DNA of 64,000 nt, taken from assembly GCF_001267925.1 (NCBI RefSeq), contig NZ_CP011409.1:2418001-2482000 (forward strand), read 5' to 3'. Positions 54,307 through 63,778 of the stretch are shown here, in pieces. Numbering within the stretch: position 1 is the stretch's first letter; every line of letters starts with the position of its first letter. The position numbers and the translations under genes are program-made. Source of the stretch: Herbaspirillum hiltneri N3. GTDB taxonomy: Bacteria; Pseudomonadota; Gammaproteobacteria; Burkholderiales; Burkholderiaceae_D. The notes beneath the pieces were generated by a model. That model ran no database searches. It saw only the letters and a list, made by a program, of their open reading frames with translations, and was not told the origin of the DNA.

Positions 54307-55551
54307 TCAATCCGCCGCGCGCAGCTTCTTCACTTCCGCATCCGAAGGCTGCAGGGCGGCGCCGTCGACATACACGAAACTGCTCATGATGCCTTTGCCG
54401 TCCTTGATGCCGGTGCGGCCGACGAAAGCGCCCAGCGTCGACTGGTGATCCTGCGCGCGGTAGGTGATCGTCGCCACCGGCGTCTCCACCTTCAGCCCGG
54501 AAAACGCCGCCGCCAGTTTGTCCGAATCGGCGCTGCCGGCCTTCTTCAGCCCAGCTGCAATCGACATCAGCGCGCTGTAGCCGACCAGCGAGCCGTTGCG
54601 GGGATAGTCGTTGAACTTCTTGCGATAGGCGTCCACGAATTTCTTGTGCTCGGGCGTATTGATGGCGTACCAGGGATAGCCGGTCACGAGCCAGTTGCCG
54701 GGTGCTTCGGCGCGCAGCGGGTCGAGGTACTCCGGCTCGCCCGACAGCAGCGACACCACTTCTCGTCCCTCAAACAGACCGCGCGTATTGCCCTCACGGA
54801 CGAACTTGCCAAGGTCGGTCGCGAACAACACGTTGAAGATCGCATCCGGCCTGGCGTCGGCCAAGGCCTGCGTGACCGCGCCGGCGTCGATCTTGCCCAG
54901 CGGCGCCGCCTGCTCGGCGACAAATTCGATGTCCGGTTGCGCCGCCTTCATCAGCGTCTTGAAACTGGCGACGGCGGACTGGCCGTATTCATAATTCGGA
55001 TAGACGATCGCCCAGCGTTTCTTCTTCAGCTTCGCCGCATCCTTGACCAGGGACGCCACCAGCATGTAGGTCGACGGGCGCAGGCGATAGGTGTACTTGT
55101 TGCCGTTGTGCCAGACGATCTTGTCGGTCAGCGGCTCGGCCGCGAGGAAGAAAATCTTGCGCTGCCGGGCGTAATCGGTCAGCGCCAGGCCGGTGTTGGA
55201 CAGGAAGCCGCCGAACAGCAGCGACACCTGTTCACGCTTGACCAGTTCTTCGGCCACACGTACCGAGTCGCCGGGATTGCCGTTGTCGTCGCGCGAAATG
55301 ACTTCGAGTTTTTTGCCGAGCACGCCGCCTGCGGCGTTGATTTCTTCCAGCGCCATTTCCCAGCCCTGGCGGTATGGCTCAAGGAAAGCCGGCTGCGCCT
55401 TGTAGCTGTTGATCTCGCCGATCCTGATCGTGGCCTGGGCGGCCTGGGCTGTAGCGCTGCCGGAAAAACCTACGGTGGCCAGCACCGCCGTAACGGCGGC
55501 GAACTGCAATGCATGCGTGAGGCGGAACTTAAAACGAAGTCGCGAATTCAT
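54307..55551 (-). CDS. Periplasmic substrate-binding protein (Peripla_BP_6, branched-chain amino-acid type)
   Basis: A 414-residue type I periplasmic binding protein with signal peptide (about 15-38, ending ATAQA). The two-lobed fold is marked by IRIGEINSYKAQPAFLEPYR, INAAGGVLGKKLEVISRDDN and VSLLFGGFLSNTGLALTDYA. Family members bind amino acids, amides or aromatic acids for Liv-type ABC importers. No permease or ATPase gene is adjacent. AAGGAC precedes the ATG. Confidence 0.88.
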   Translation of the reverse strand: MNSRLRFKFRLTHALQFAAVTAVLATVGFSGSATAQAAQATIRIGEINSYKAQPAFLEPYRQGWEMALEEINAAGGVLGKKLEVISRDDNGNPGDSVRVAEELVKREQVSLLFGGFLSNTGLALTDYARQRKIFFLAAEPLTDKIVWHNGNKYTYRLRPSTYMLVASLVKDAAKLKKKRWAIVYPNYEYGQSAVASFKTLMKAAQPDIEFVAEQAAPLGKIDAGAVTQALADARPDAIFNVLFATDLGKFVREGNTRGLFEGREVVSLLSGEPEYLDPLRAEAPGNWLVTGYPWYAINTPEHKKFVDAYRKKFNDYPRNGSLVGYSALMSIAAGLKKAGSADSDKLAAAFSGLKVETPVATITYRAQDHQSTLGAFVGRTGIKDGKGIMSSFVYVDGAALQPSDAEVKKLRAAD

Positions 55552-55656
55552 GGTGTCCTTCCCGGTAAAGACGACAAGTATAACGAGCGCCGGGAATTTC
55601 CACCTGCACGCGCCCGGTTGCAGAAAGCAAAACCGGGTCGCACAGCGTTTGAAGTT

Positions 55657-56811
55657 TCAGTTACCGATACCGACGTGGTATTGCTTGTACATGGTCCACA
55701 CCGAATTCCTGACCTGGTAGGTCGAGAAGCTTGCATCGCGCAGATCGCCGTGGGCGTCGAATGAAATCGTGCCGGTCAGGCCGTTATATTTGATCGCATG
55801 CAAGGCTGCCGTCACCTTGCGCGGATTGGCCGAGCCGGCGCGCACGATCGCCGCGGCCAGCACCTGCACCTGGTCGTACGCCACCGCCGAGTAGGCGCCG
55901 GGCGCGGCGTTGTAGCGCTGCTGGTAGTTCTTCTCGAATGCCTCGAGCTGCTTGGACTTGCGTTGATGCGCGCCGGGCATGATCGACACCGTGCCCTCCG
56001 CGCCGGGACCGGCGGTCTGCAGGTACATCGGACCGACCAGCGATGCTGCCGTCACCAATGATGCCTCGATACCCAGGCGGTACATGTTTTGCGCCAGCAT
56101 CGCACTCTGCGATGCCAGCCCGCCGAAGAATATCGCGTCCGCCTTGCCGACCCGGATCGCCTTGAGGATGTCGTTGAAGTCGTAGGTCGTGGCGCTGACC
56201 GAATTGACGCTGACGATCTTGCCGCCGAGCTTGGTGAAGGCGCTCTCGAATTTTTCCTTGTAGTCGCGCCCGAACACGCTGTCGTCATGTACGATGGCGA
56301 TGCGGGTCTTGTGCATTTCCTGCACGACGTAAGAGGCCAGCACGGTCGCGCGCTGCTCGTCGTAGGCGGCGATGCGGAAGGCGCTGTCATGGCCCTGCTG
56401 AGTGAAGCGCCGCGTACCGGAAATGGCGAAATGTGGAATCCCGGCCTTCTGGTAGATCGCCGACGAGCTGACCGCGACCGCGCTGTTGAAAATGCCGACT
56501 ACCCCGGCCGTATCGTTCTTGGCGAAATAGCGCGCGGCGATTTCGGCGATGCGCGGATTGGATTTGTCGTCCTGCACCTGCAGCTTGAGCACCATCCGGT
56601 CGCCGCCCACGCGCATCTCGGCGCCGTTGATTTCATCGACCGCCATCTTGACCGCATTGAGCATGCTGGTCCCGCTGGCACTGCTCAGGCCGCTGAGCGG
56701 TCCGGCGAATCCGATGGAGACGTTCTTGTCGGCGGCCGCCGCCGGAAACTGCCATCCGAGCAGTACCGCCATGGCCAGCAGCACCATGCTGCGTTTGCCT
56801 TGCTTCTCCAT
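55657..56811 (-). CDS. Periplasmic substrate-binding protein, LivJ/LivK type
   Basis: A 384-residue binding protein. The signal peptide (about 8-26, QFPAAAA) is followed by a Liv-like binding fold with VSIGFAGPLSGLSSASGTSMLNAVKMAVDEI, the typical opening of leucine-binding proteins (shown in part), and IVHDDSVFGRDYKEKFE. ATG 56811 has AGGACAGGG just upstream. It is only distantly similar to the next gene in the pair and is likewise not followed by ABC permease or ATPase genes. Confidence 0.9.
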   Translation of the reverse strand: MEKQGKRSMVLLAMAVLLGWQFPAAAADKNVSIGFAGPLSGLSSASGTSMLNAVKMAVDEINGAEMRVGGDRMVLKLQVQDDKSNPRIAEIAARYFAKNDTAGVVGIFNSAVAVSSSAIYQKAGIPHFAISGTRRFTQQGHDSAFRIAAYDEQRATVLASYVVQEMHKTRIAIVHDDSVFGRDYKEKFESAFTKLGGKIVSVNSVSATTYDFNDILKAIRVGKADAIFFGGLASQSAMLAQNMYRLGIEASLVTAASLVGPMYLQTAGPGAEGTVSIMPGAHQRKSKQLEAFEKNYQQRYNAAPGAYSAVAYDQVQVLAAAIVRAGSANPRKVTAALHAIKYNGLTGTISFDAHGDLRDASFSTYQVRNSVWTMYKQYHVGIGN

Positions 56812-56999
56812 ATGTCCCTGTCCTTTCGACATCGCGCTGATGTAGTTGTGATGAGTGCGCGACGCCGATAGTTATATCACTCCGACCGGGCGTGCCATAA
56901 GGCAAAAATGAAGCATAAAACCGGTGATTTCCCTCTCATTGTGAGATGTTGATGAAAAGGCATCAAGCTGAGTTCCGGTCGAACAATTGCGGCATCCAT

Positions 57000-57138
57000 C
57001 GTCGCCGAGCGTGACCGGCAACAGACCGTTCTTGTAGCAATTGCCCTGGAAAATTTCTGCAAGACCGGCCGAATGTTTCCACGTGACACCAAAACCACGC
57101 GGAGCGTCATATTCGGCAGAAAAATAAACCGCGATCAA
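57000..57138 (-). pseudogene. Possible remnant of an isopropylmalate-dehydratase small-subunit-like gene
   Basis: The minus-strand translation AEIFQGNCYKNGLLPVTLGD resembles the conserved LeuD segment (S-x-A-D-I-F-x-x-N-x-x-x-N-x-L-L-P-V). The residues before it, YDAPRGFGV, recall the upstream REHAPWAL region. Beyond about 46 codons no further match is seen and no complete gene fits here, so this looks like a decayed fragment. The match is by eye only. Confidence 0.4.
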
Positions 57139-57146
57139 TTTTGATC
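57133..57146. promoter_or_regulatory. Palindrome upstream of the TetR gene
   Basis: GATCAA-TT-TTGATC is a perfect 14-nt palindrome about 90 nt before the TetR start, in the shared intergenic region. It is a candidate operator for autoregulation, but short AT-rich palindromes arise by chance. Confidence 0.35.
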
Positions 57147-57236
57147 AAACTATATTCATGTGCATCCGCAGGCTATAATCTGGCTGCCTGGCCGCGCTCC
57201 GAGCGGCCTGGTTACTGATCAATCCTGCCGTCACTC

Positions 57237-57947
57237 ATGCGCCAATCCACACTGTCAACATCGCCGATCGCATCCTCATCCGCATCTGAAACCGAAGCCG
57301 CGCCTGCCAAACTCGGCTTGCGCGAACGCGGCAAGCTGGAAAAGCGGCGACGCATCCGGCAGGCGGCGCGCGATGTATTCCTTGAGAAGGGCTACGACGA
57401 CGCCACCACCCGCGAGATCGCCGAACGCGCCGACGTCGCCATCGGCACCTTGTTCGTCTACGCCAAGGACAAGCGCGACTTGCTGATGATGATCATCAAT
57501 GACGATCTCGACCAGTTGAACCAGACCCTGGTCGAGACCGTGCAGACCGGCACGCTGATCGACCAGCTTACGGAGTTCTTCCGCAAACGCTATCAGTACT
57601 GGGCCAGCGAACCGCGCCTGTCGCGTCCTGCGGTGCAGGAGACCTTCGACTTCCTGTCCGGTTCAACGGGCAAGGGGCCGGAAACTGTGCGCTTCTATGC
57701 ACGCCGGGGCCGCATCGTCGACCTGTTGTCGGCCATCATCAAGAACAAGCAGGCCGAGAAAAAAATCTGCACCGACTACAGCCCGGAAGAAATCGCGTCC
57801 TTGTTCATGACCATCTACCTGACCGAGGTGCGGCGCTGGCTCAGCGACGAACATCCGCAAGTTGAAACCGGCATAGCCCATCTGCGCAAACTGATGGCAC
57901 TGGCCTTGTGCGGCGTCAAACCCGCAGCCGGCGAAGCCGACATCTGA
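57237..57947 (+). CDS. TetR-family transcriptional regulator
   Basis: A 236-residue regulator with HTH RRRIRQAARDVFLEKGYDDA and TTREIAERADVAIGTLFVYAK. The effector domain is helical. About 30 residues of Ser/Ala-rich sequence precede the conserved start, so a shorter start is possible. It is divergent from the binding-protein gene and convergent with the chemoreceptor at 57999, so its target may be the binding-protein genes or itself. Confidence 0.9.
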   Translation: MRQSTLSTSPIASSSASETEAAPAKLGLRERGKLEKRRRIRQAARDVFLEKGYDDATTREIAERADVAIGTLFVYAKDKRDLLMMIINDDLDQLNQTLVETVQTGTLIDQLTEFFRKRYQYWASEPRLSRPAVQETFDFLSGSTGKGPETVRFYARRGRIVDLLSAIIKNKQAEKKICTDYSPEEIASLFMTIYLTEVRRWLSDEHPQVETGIAHLRKLMALALCGVKPAAGEADI

Positions 57948-57998
57948 CCGTCTTCATCGCGCTGCCGTTTTTTTCGCTTGCGATTTCTTCCCCGCCGC

Positions 57999-59702
57999 TC
58001 AGAACTGTTCCCACTGCTCTTCGCTGCCGCGGCTGCGCAGGCGCAAATCGATTTCGTCGGTAGCTGGCGTCGCCATTGCCCTCGCTATCACTGCGTTTCG
58101 TACGACTGCCGCCGGCCTGGCGGCAACTGATACAGCCGATGCGGCCGGCTTCACCACCACCTGATTTCCCAATTTGAAAAATCCAACCACGCGCTCCAGC
58201 CGCGCCGCCTGATCCTGCAGCGATTGCGCGGCGGCGGCGGCTTCCTCCACCAGCGCGGCGTTCTGCTGCGTGCCTTCATCCATCTGCGTGATGGCGAGAT
58301 TCACTTGCCCGATGCCTTCGCTCTGCTCCTGGCTGGCGACGCTGATTTCACCGACGATATCCGTCACGCGTTTGACGCTGGCAACGATCTCGGTCATGGT
58401 GGCGCCGGCCTGGTTGACCAGCCTGCTGCCCTGCCCGACCTTGTCGACCGAATCATCGATGAGCTGCTTGATCTCTTTTGCCGCTGCGGCCGAGCGCTGC
58501 GCCAGGCTGCGCACCTCGGACGCCACGACGGCAAAGCCGCGGCCCTGTTCGCCGGCGCGGGCCGCTTCCACGGCGGCATTCAAGGCGAGGATATTGGTCT
58601 GGAAAGCGATGCCGTCAATCACGCTGATGATGTCAACGATCTTCTTCGACGACTCATTGATCGAACCCATGGTGGCCACCACCTGAGATACGACCGCGCC
58701 GCCGTCGACCGCCACGGCGGAAGCAGACCGCGCCAATTGATTGGCCTGGCGTGCATTGTCGGCGTTCTGCTTCACGGTCGAGGTCAACTCTTCCATTGCC
58801 GATGCGGTTTGCTGCAACGCGCCGGCCTGCTGTTCGGTGCGCGCCGACAGATCCAGATTGCCGGTGGCGATCTGGCCGGATGCACCGGCGATGCTGATGG
58901 CGCCGTCGCGCACTTCGGTGACGGTGTTGAGCAAGTTGCCGTTCATTTCCTTGAGCGCCTGCAACAACTGCCCGGTTTCGTCTTTCGCCAAGACCGTGAT
59001 GCGCGCGCCCAGATCTCCGGACGCCACTGTCTTGGCGATGTCCACCGCATGCTTCAGCGGCCGGACGATACTGCGAGACAGCAACACCGACAGTAACGCG
59101 CCGACGGCCAGTGCGATGACCGCCAGCGACGACATCACCAGCAGGCCGGTATTGTAGTGGGTGGCGATCGTGGCCGCCGAAGCGTTGATGAAGTCCTTCT
59201 GCGCGTTGACGAAACGCGATACGGAATCGTTGTAGGAGAGCATGGCTGGAATGAACTGCTGCTCGGTGACACTACGCACGCCGTCTTCGTCGCCGCTTTC
59301 CTTGAGTTTGAGAACGGCGTCGCGCACGTTCTTGTAACGTTCCAGCTGCGTCTTGACGTCAATAAGGAATTTGTCGCCGGCAGTCGTACTGGCCTCGAGC
59401 TGTTTGAAGATCTCGTTGGCGCGACCGGTCTGGGCGCCAATCTGTTGCGCGAAATATTTCTGCGCGACCGGGTCAGCGCTCTTGATGCGCGCCAGCGTAC
59501 GGATGCCGTTGCCCTCGATGATCTTCATCCATTCCGTCGCCAGCCGTTCTTTTGCCAGCGCGTCATTGACCATGATTTCGGTAGCGTTGCCGACTTCGCG
59601 CAGACGCAGAATGCCGACAGCAGACATTGCCGCCATCAGCAACAGCAATGCAGTGAACCCCAGGCCGAGCCGGCGTCCTATCTTGATGTCAGCGATCCTC
59701 AT
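57999..59702 (-). CDS. Methyl-accepting chemotaxis protein with CheR-docking tail
   Basis: A 567-residue chemoreceptor. TM1 (about 11-33) is followed by a 4HB-type ligand domain, TM2 near 192-212, HAMP and the signalling hairpin with an intact tip ([20 protein letters not shown]). It ends in EEQWEQF, whose last five residues match the xWxxF pentapeptide that tethers CheR/CheB. AAGGAG precedes ATG 59702. It lies directly downstream of the AAHS transporter, suggesting taxis toward the same aromatic acid. Confidence 0.94.
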   Translation of the reverse strand: MRIADIKIGRRLGLGFTALLLLMAAMSAVGILRLREVGNATEIMVNDALAKERLATEWMKIIEGNGIRTLARIKSADPVAQKYFAQQIGAQTGRANEIFKQLEASTTAGDKFLIDVKTQLERYKNVRDAVLKLKESGDEDGVRSVTEQQFIPAMLSYNDSVSRFVNAQKDFINASAATIATHYNTGLLVMSSLAVIALAVGALLSVLLSRSIVRPLKHAVDIAKTVASGDLGARITVLAKDETGQLLQALKEMNGNLLNTVTEVRDGAISIAGASGQIATGNLDLSARTEQQAGALQQTASAMEELTSTVKQNADNARQANQLARSASAVAVDGGAVVSQVVATMGSINESSKKIVDIISVIDGIAFQTNILALNAAVEAARAGEQGRGFAVVASEVRSLAQRSAAAAKEIKQLIDDSVDKVGQGSRLVNQAGATMTEIVASVKRVTDIVGEISVASQEQSEGIGQVNLAITQMDEGTQQNAALVEEAAAAAQSLQDQAARLERVVGFFKLGNQVVVKPAASAVSVAARPAAVVRNAVIARAMATPATDEIDLRLRSRGSEEQWEQF

Positions 59703-59755
59703 CTTGCTCTCCTTCCCTCTCTTGTTGTTTTGCCAAATCACAACTTCAAATGCAA

Positions 59756-59781
59756 GACGCACGATCAGATGATCGTGCGTC
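59756..59781. terminator. 26-nt palindrome between the AAHS and chemoreceptor genes
   Basis: GACGCACGATCA (59756-59767) and TGATCGTGCGTC (59770-59781) form a perfect 12-bp stem with a 2-nt loop, 15 nt after the transporter stop on the minus strand. The following T-run is weak, so it could be a terminator, an operator or an mRNA-stability element. Confidence 0.5.
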
Positions 59782-59796
59782 GTGGTGAAAACTTTC

Positions 59797-61158
59797 TTAG
59801 TGAGAACCGGCCACCACGGTGAGATTTTCCCCTCGCCGTATCGCCTCGCTGCGCAATCGCAGCAAGAGGAAGGCTGACATGCAACCCACCAGCATGGGAA
59901 TGGCGCCATACAGAAAGATCTGCGGCAGGGGCAACTTCAGCGCGATCAGGATTCCGCCGATCACCGGGCCCAGAATCGAACCGATGCGGCCGATGCCCAA
60001 TGCCCAGCCGACGCCGGTGGCGCGGATGAACGTCGGATACGAACTGCCGGCCAGGGCGTTGAGGCCAAACTGCGTGCCGACCACAAACAATCCTGCCGCG
60101 AACACGATCACTTCCAGCATGACTTCGCTGTTGCTGAACTTGCCGATGGAGGCAATCGTCACTGCCGCCAATCCGAAGAAAGCCACCAGCGGCTTGAGGC
60201 TGCCGCGATCCAGCAGGCGGCTGATGATGATGCCGCCGAAGGTGCCGCCGACCTGGAACAGCGATGTGACGATCACGGCGCGCTGCAGCGGCACACCGGT
60301 GCTTTCGATGACGGTCGGCAGCCAGTTGGCGATGAAATGCAGCGTGATCAGATTGGCGATGAAGCAGATCCACAGCAGGACGGTGAAAGGCGCGCGTTTT
60401 TCTTTGAACAGATGCGGCAACGACATGCCGGAACGCACCTCTTCCTTCACTTCCAGTACGCTCTCGTCGGTGATCCCGGCATGCGGAAACCATTTGCGCA
60501 TTTGCGCACGCGCCTGCTCGATGGCGCCTTGGCGCAGCACCTGGAAGCGCACCGACTCGGGCAGGAAGAAATAACACAGCAATGCCACTACCAACGGCGC
60601 GATGCCGCCGATCACGAATACCGATTGCCAGCCGAAGCGCGGGATCAGCAATGCCGCGGCGCCGCCCATCGCAGCGCCGATGGTGTAGCCGAGGAACATG
60701 ACCGTCACCAGCGTAGCGCGATATTTTTTCGGTGCGTATTCGGTGTTGAGCGCGATCGCGTTCGGTACCGCGCATCCCAGACCGATACCTGCCAGGAAGC
60801 GCAGCGCAATCAACCCGTTCAGACCGGTGGCAAATGCCGTCACCAAGGTAAACAGACCGAAGCAGACCGCACCGGCCAGTACAGTGCGCTTGCGACCCCA
60901 GCGGTCGCCCAGCGTGCCGCCCTGGGTGGCACCGATCATCATGCCAACCAGGCCGGCACTGAATGCGGTACCGAACGATGCGCGGCTGACTTGCCAGGCC
61001 TTGATCAGCGACGGCGCAACATAGCCGATGGCTTGCAGATCGAAGCCATCGACCACCATGATCAAAAATGACCAGAAAATCAGCTGTACGTGAAATTTGG
61101 TGATTTTCGAATTGTCGAGCAAACCGACAACATCGATTTTTTTAAGTCCTGTGTTCAT
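59797..61158 (-). CDS. MFS aromatic acid:H+ symporter (AAHS family)
   Basis: A 453-residue 12-helix transporter. The AAHS signature lies in the first helices ([16 protein letters not shown]) and the loop 2-3 motif [15 protein letters not shown] is complete. Members such as PcaK and BenK take up 4-hydroxybenzoate, benzoate or gentisate-type acids. The Asp in helix 1 (DGFDLQ) needed for transport is present. AGAGG precedes ATG 61158. It lies in the porin-hydroxylase-dioxygenase neighbourhood, so the substrate is probably a hydroxybenzoate. Confidence 0.92.
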   Translation of the reverse strand: MNTGLKKIDVVGLLDNSKITKFHVQLIFWSFLIMVVDGFDLQAIGYVAPSLIKAWQVSRASFGTAFSAGLVGMMIGATQGGTLGDRWGRKRTVLAGAVCFGLFTLVTAFATGLNGLIALRFLAGIGLGCAVPNAIALNTEYAPKKYRATLVTVMFLGYTIGAAMGGAAALLIPRFGWQSVFVIGGIAPLVVALLCYFFLPESVRFQVLRQGAIEQARAQMRKWFPHAGITDESVLEVKEEVRSGMSLPHLFKEKRAPFTVLLWICFIANLITLHFIANWLPTVIESTGVPLQRAVIVTSLFQVGGTFGGIIISRLLDRGSLKPLVAFFGLAAVTIASIGKFSNSEVMLEVIVFAAGLFVVGTQFGLNALAGSSYPTFIRATGVGWALGIGRIGSILGPVIGGILIALKLPLPQIFLYGAIPMLVGCMSAFLLLRLRSEAIRRGENLTVVAGSH

Positions 61159-61261
61159 CCTCTATCCTCTTCGGGCTCTGTTGGCGCCATTGCGCAGGTA
61201 ACAAACGCCGGGTAGTCGGCGCGAGGCAAGAACGCTTGCATCGCGCCTCGGCTCCCCCAAC

Positions 61262-62362
61262 TCAGAAGAGGTGATGGATGCCCACGCGGTAGACCGCCTG
61301 CGACTGACTGTTCGAAGGGAGGAAGCCGTTGATGACTGCGTAGCCGCCGGAGGCTTTCTGGTACGCGCCGGCGACATACAGCGTGGTCCGCTTCGAAAGA
61401 CGGTACATGTTAATCAAATTGAACTGATTCCACCGGATGTTCTGGAAGGTGCTGCGTGATACCGAAACGCCGACGGTGTCCGCGACCGACAGGTTGTAGT
61501 CGGTGCCGATTTCATAGTTGGCTTGCGCCGCCGAACCAACCTTGTTCTCCAGCTTGACGCGGGAGTACATGGCATGCGGCATGAAATCGCCGATCTTGTA
61601 CGAAGCGTTGATACCCATGCTGGTCGTCAGATCGGCATTGAAGTTGGCATACACCGCATCCGGGGCGACCGGGTTGGCGCTCAGTGTCTGGCCAAGCAGG
61701 CGGCCGACGCCGAGGGTGCCGCCAATGTTGATGGCGCGGTCATGCGAGACGGTATAAGCCAGGCCTGCATTGAGCGCGCTGCCGATGTACTTGGCGCCGA
61801 AGCTGTAAGTGCGCGCTTTGTTGAACGAGCCGGCCTGCTCGCCGAAGCCGTTCATTGCACCAAACGTAAAGCCGCCGAAATTCGGCGATTCGTATTTGAC
61901 GGCATTGTCGAGCTGGAACTGATTGGCCATGTTGTCCAGATTGCCCGGATGGAAAAAATAGGCCGACCCCAAGTTGCCGTTGCTCTGGAAGCGCAGGTAT
62001 TCATACATGAAATCCGGCATGTGGCCCATGGTCACGGTGCCGGCGGGCGTCGACAAACCCACGACCGAGTAGCGATTGAACAAGACGCCGGCACGCTTCA
62101 TCGAGCCGTCGTCGAGATTGAATCCGCTTTCCACCACGAACAGCGCCTTGTAACCACTGCCCAGATCTTCCGCGCCGCGAAAGCCGATGCGATCCGGCGA
62201 ACGGTTGCCGGCATCCTCCCGCACACTGCTGCCGCCGCGCTGGTTGCTGACGTAGCTGACACCGGCGTCAACGCTGCCGTAGACGGTGACGTTTTCCTGG
62301 GCGCTTGCCGCGCCGCTCGCTGCCAGCGCTATCGCCGCCAGCCTGATCCCTGTTGTTTTCAT
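61262..62362 (-). CDS. Gram-negative porin
   Basis: A 366-residue porin with signal peptide (AAIALAASGAASA) and the opening ENVTVYGSVDAGVSYVS. The last strand ends YRVGIHHLF, a C-terminal Phe. PDRIGFRGAEDLGSGYKALF is a common porin segment. AGGAGG precedes ATG 62362. It is probably the outer-membrane entry route for the aromatic acid used by the neighbouring genes. Confidence 0.92.
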   Translation of the reverse strand: MKTTGIRLAAIALAASGAASAQENVTVYGSVDAGVSYVSNQRGGSSVREDAGNRSPDRIGFRGAEDLGSGYKALFVVESGFNLDDGSMKRAGVLFNRYSVVGLSTPAGTVTMGHMPDFMYEYLRFQSNGNLGSAYFFHPGNLDNMANQFQLDNAVKYESPNFGGFTFGAMNGFGEQAGSFNKARTYSFGAKYIGSALNAGLAYTVSHDRAINIGGTLGVGRLLGQTLSANPVAPDAVYANFNADLTTSMGINASYKIGDFMPHAMYSRVKLENKVGSAAQANYEIGTDYNLSVADTVGVSVSRSTFQNIRWNQFNLINMYRLSKRTTLYVAGAYQKASGGYAVINGFLPSNSQSQAVYRVGIHHLF

Positions 62363-62491
62363 GCGTGCTCCTCCTGATGAATAGTTATGCGGATGCTTGG
62401 ACATCCATTCTTAGGCCGTTCTTTTCCCACTTGCTTCCATCGCCTGCCCGGCCATGTGTTGGCTTGCCGAACTGCTTACTTGCCGAACTGC

Positions 62492-63697
62492 TTATTGGAT
62501 TTGCTGCGCCCGCCGGACGCTGGCGATCATCGACGAGTTGAGCAGGTAGCCGCGCGCCTGGTCCTTGTCGGCGGCAATGTCCCGCATCTCGTCCAGATGC
62601 TTGCGCCGTATGTCGGGATCGCGTTCTTCGAGCAGGCGTTTGTTGCGGATGGTGATGGCCTGTACATACTCGATGTTGGTTTGCCGGCGCTGCCGCACGT
62701 ACAGATCCAGATCGTCCCCGCGCTGCGGATCGGCCAGCACGGCGACCAGCTTCTCGGTCAGATTGACGGCATCGTGAATGCCGCTGTTAAGTCCCATGCC
62801 GCCAAGCGGGTTGTTGACGTGCGCGGAATCTCCCGCCAGCAGCACGCGACCGACGCGGAAAGTCGACGCCACGCGTTGATGCACCCGGTACACGCTGCGG
62901 TAGGCGATGTCATAAGTCTGATCCGGCGACAGGAAACCCTGGATACGGCTTTGCACGAATTCGTCCGACAGGATTTGTTCCTCGTCCATCTCCGGCAGCG
63001 TCGGGAAAGCAATGCGCCAGATGCCCGGCGGTCCCTGATGCGGCTGGATGAAGATGGCGCACCATTCGTCGGGATCGGCAATATACGCATTGCCGGTGAA
63101 GCCTTGTTCGCGCAAGTCGTACGGCGTGGCAAACACCAGGAAGCGTTCCGGCCAGGTAAAGCCTTCGAACTCGATATCCATCCCTTTGCGCACTGTGCTG
63201 CGCACGCCGTCGGCGCCGATCAGATAGGAAGCGCGAATTTCTTCGGCGCCGGCAGGCGTCTCCACGTTGACCGTGACGCCGTCGGCATCTTGCGTAAAAC
63301 CGGTGCAGCGATGCGAGAACAGCACGCGCGCATTCGGGTATTGCTGCAAGGCTTCGTGGGCGATGTGCGACAGCTTGTGCTGTTCGCAATGCAGGCGAAA
63401 CGGATAGCGCGTCTGATCGGAGATGATGCCGAGATCGAACTGCGCGACCACGCCGTGGCGTCGATCGCGGATCTGCCACTCGGGAACCTTGATGCCTTCT
63501 TTCAGCAGCGCTTCGCCGAGGCCGAGCGCATCGAGCATTTCGACGGTCGGCGGATGGAAGGTGCCGGCGCGCAGATCGCGGGGAATGGATTCTTCGCCTT
63601 CCAGCAGGATGACGTCGACGCCCTGGCGCGCCAGGGCAAGCGTGGTGACCAGTCCGACCGGACCGCCGCCTGCGACTACTACGGGATTTCTTTGCAT
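62492..63697 (-). CDS. FAD-dependent aromatic hydroxylase (class A flavoprotein monooxygenase)
   Basis: A 401-residue monooxygenase of the PHBH/MhpA fold. It has the N-terminal GxGxxG (AGGGPVGLVTTLAL), the NADPH/FAD DG motif LIGADGVRSTV and the FAD-ribityl GD motif LLAGDSAHVNNPLGGMGLN. It would add a hydroxyl group to an aromatic acid using NAD(P)H and O2. The neighbouring gentisate-dioxygenase-like gene suggests that the product is gentisate, for example from 3-hydroxybenzoate, but substrate specificity cannot be read directly. Confidence 0.87.
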   Translation of the reverse strand: MQRNPVVVAGGGPVGLVTTLALARQGVDVILLEGEESIPRDLRAGTFHPPTVEMLDALGLGEALLKEGIKVPEWQIRDRRHGVVAQFDLGIISDQTRYPFRLHCEQHKLSHIAHEALQQYPNARVLFSHRCTGFTQDADGVTVNVETPAGAEEIRASYLIGADGVRSTVRKGMDIEFEGFTWPERFLVFATPYDLREQGFTGNAYIADPDEWCAIFIQPHQGPPGIWRIAFPTLPEMDEEQILSDEFVQSRIQGFLSPDQTYDIAYRSVYRVHQRVASTFRVGRVLLAGDSAHVNNPLGGMGLNSGIHDAVNLTEKLVAVLADPQRGDDLDLYVRQRRQTNIEYVQAITIRNKRLLEERDPDIRRKHLDEMRDIAADKDQARGYLLNSSMIASVRRAQQIQ

Positions 63698-63778
63698 GTT
63701 TCTGTTCCGGGTCTGCCGGCGCGCATGGCGACGCCGGCGTTGATGAAGTTGTTGTCGTTGTCGTTGCCGGGCTTGTCT

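Larger units (their letters stand above)
56812..57236. other. Intergenic region upstream of the TetR gene
   Basis: A 425-nt gap between divergent genes. It holds a probable leuD-like remnant (57000-57138, minus strand) and a 14-nt palindrome (57133-57146). The rest shows no gene and probably carries the promoters of the binding-protein and TetR genes. Confidence 0.55.
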
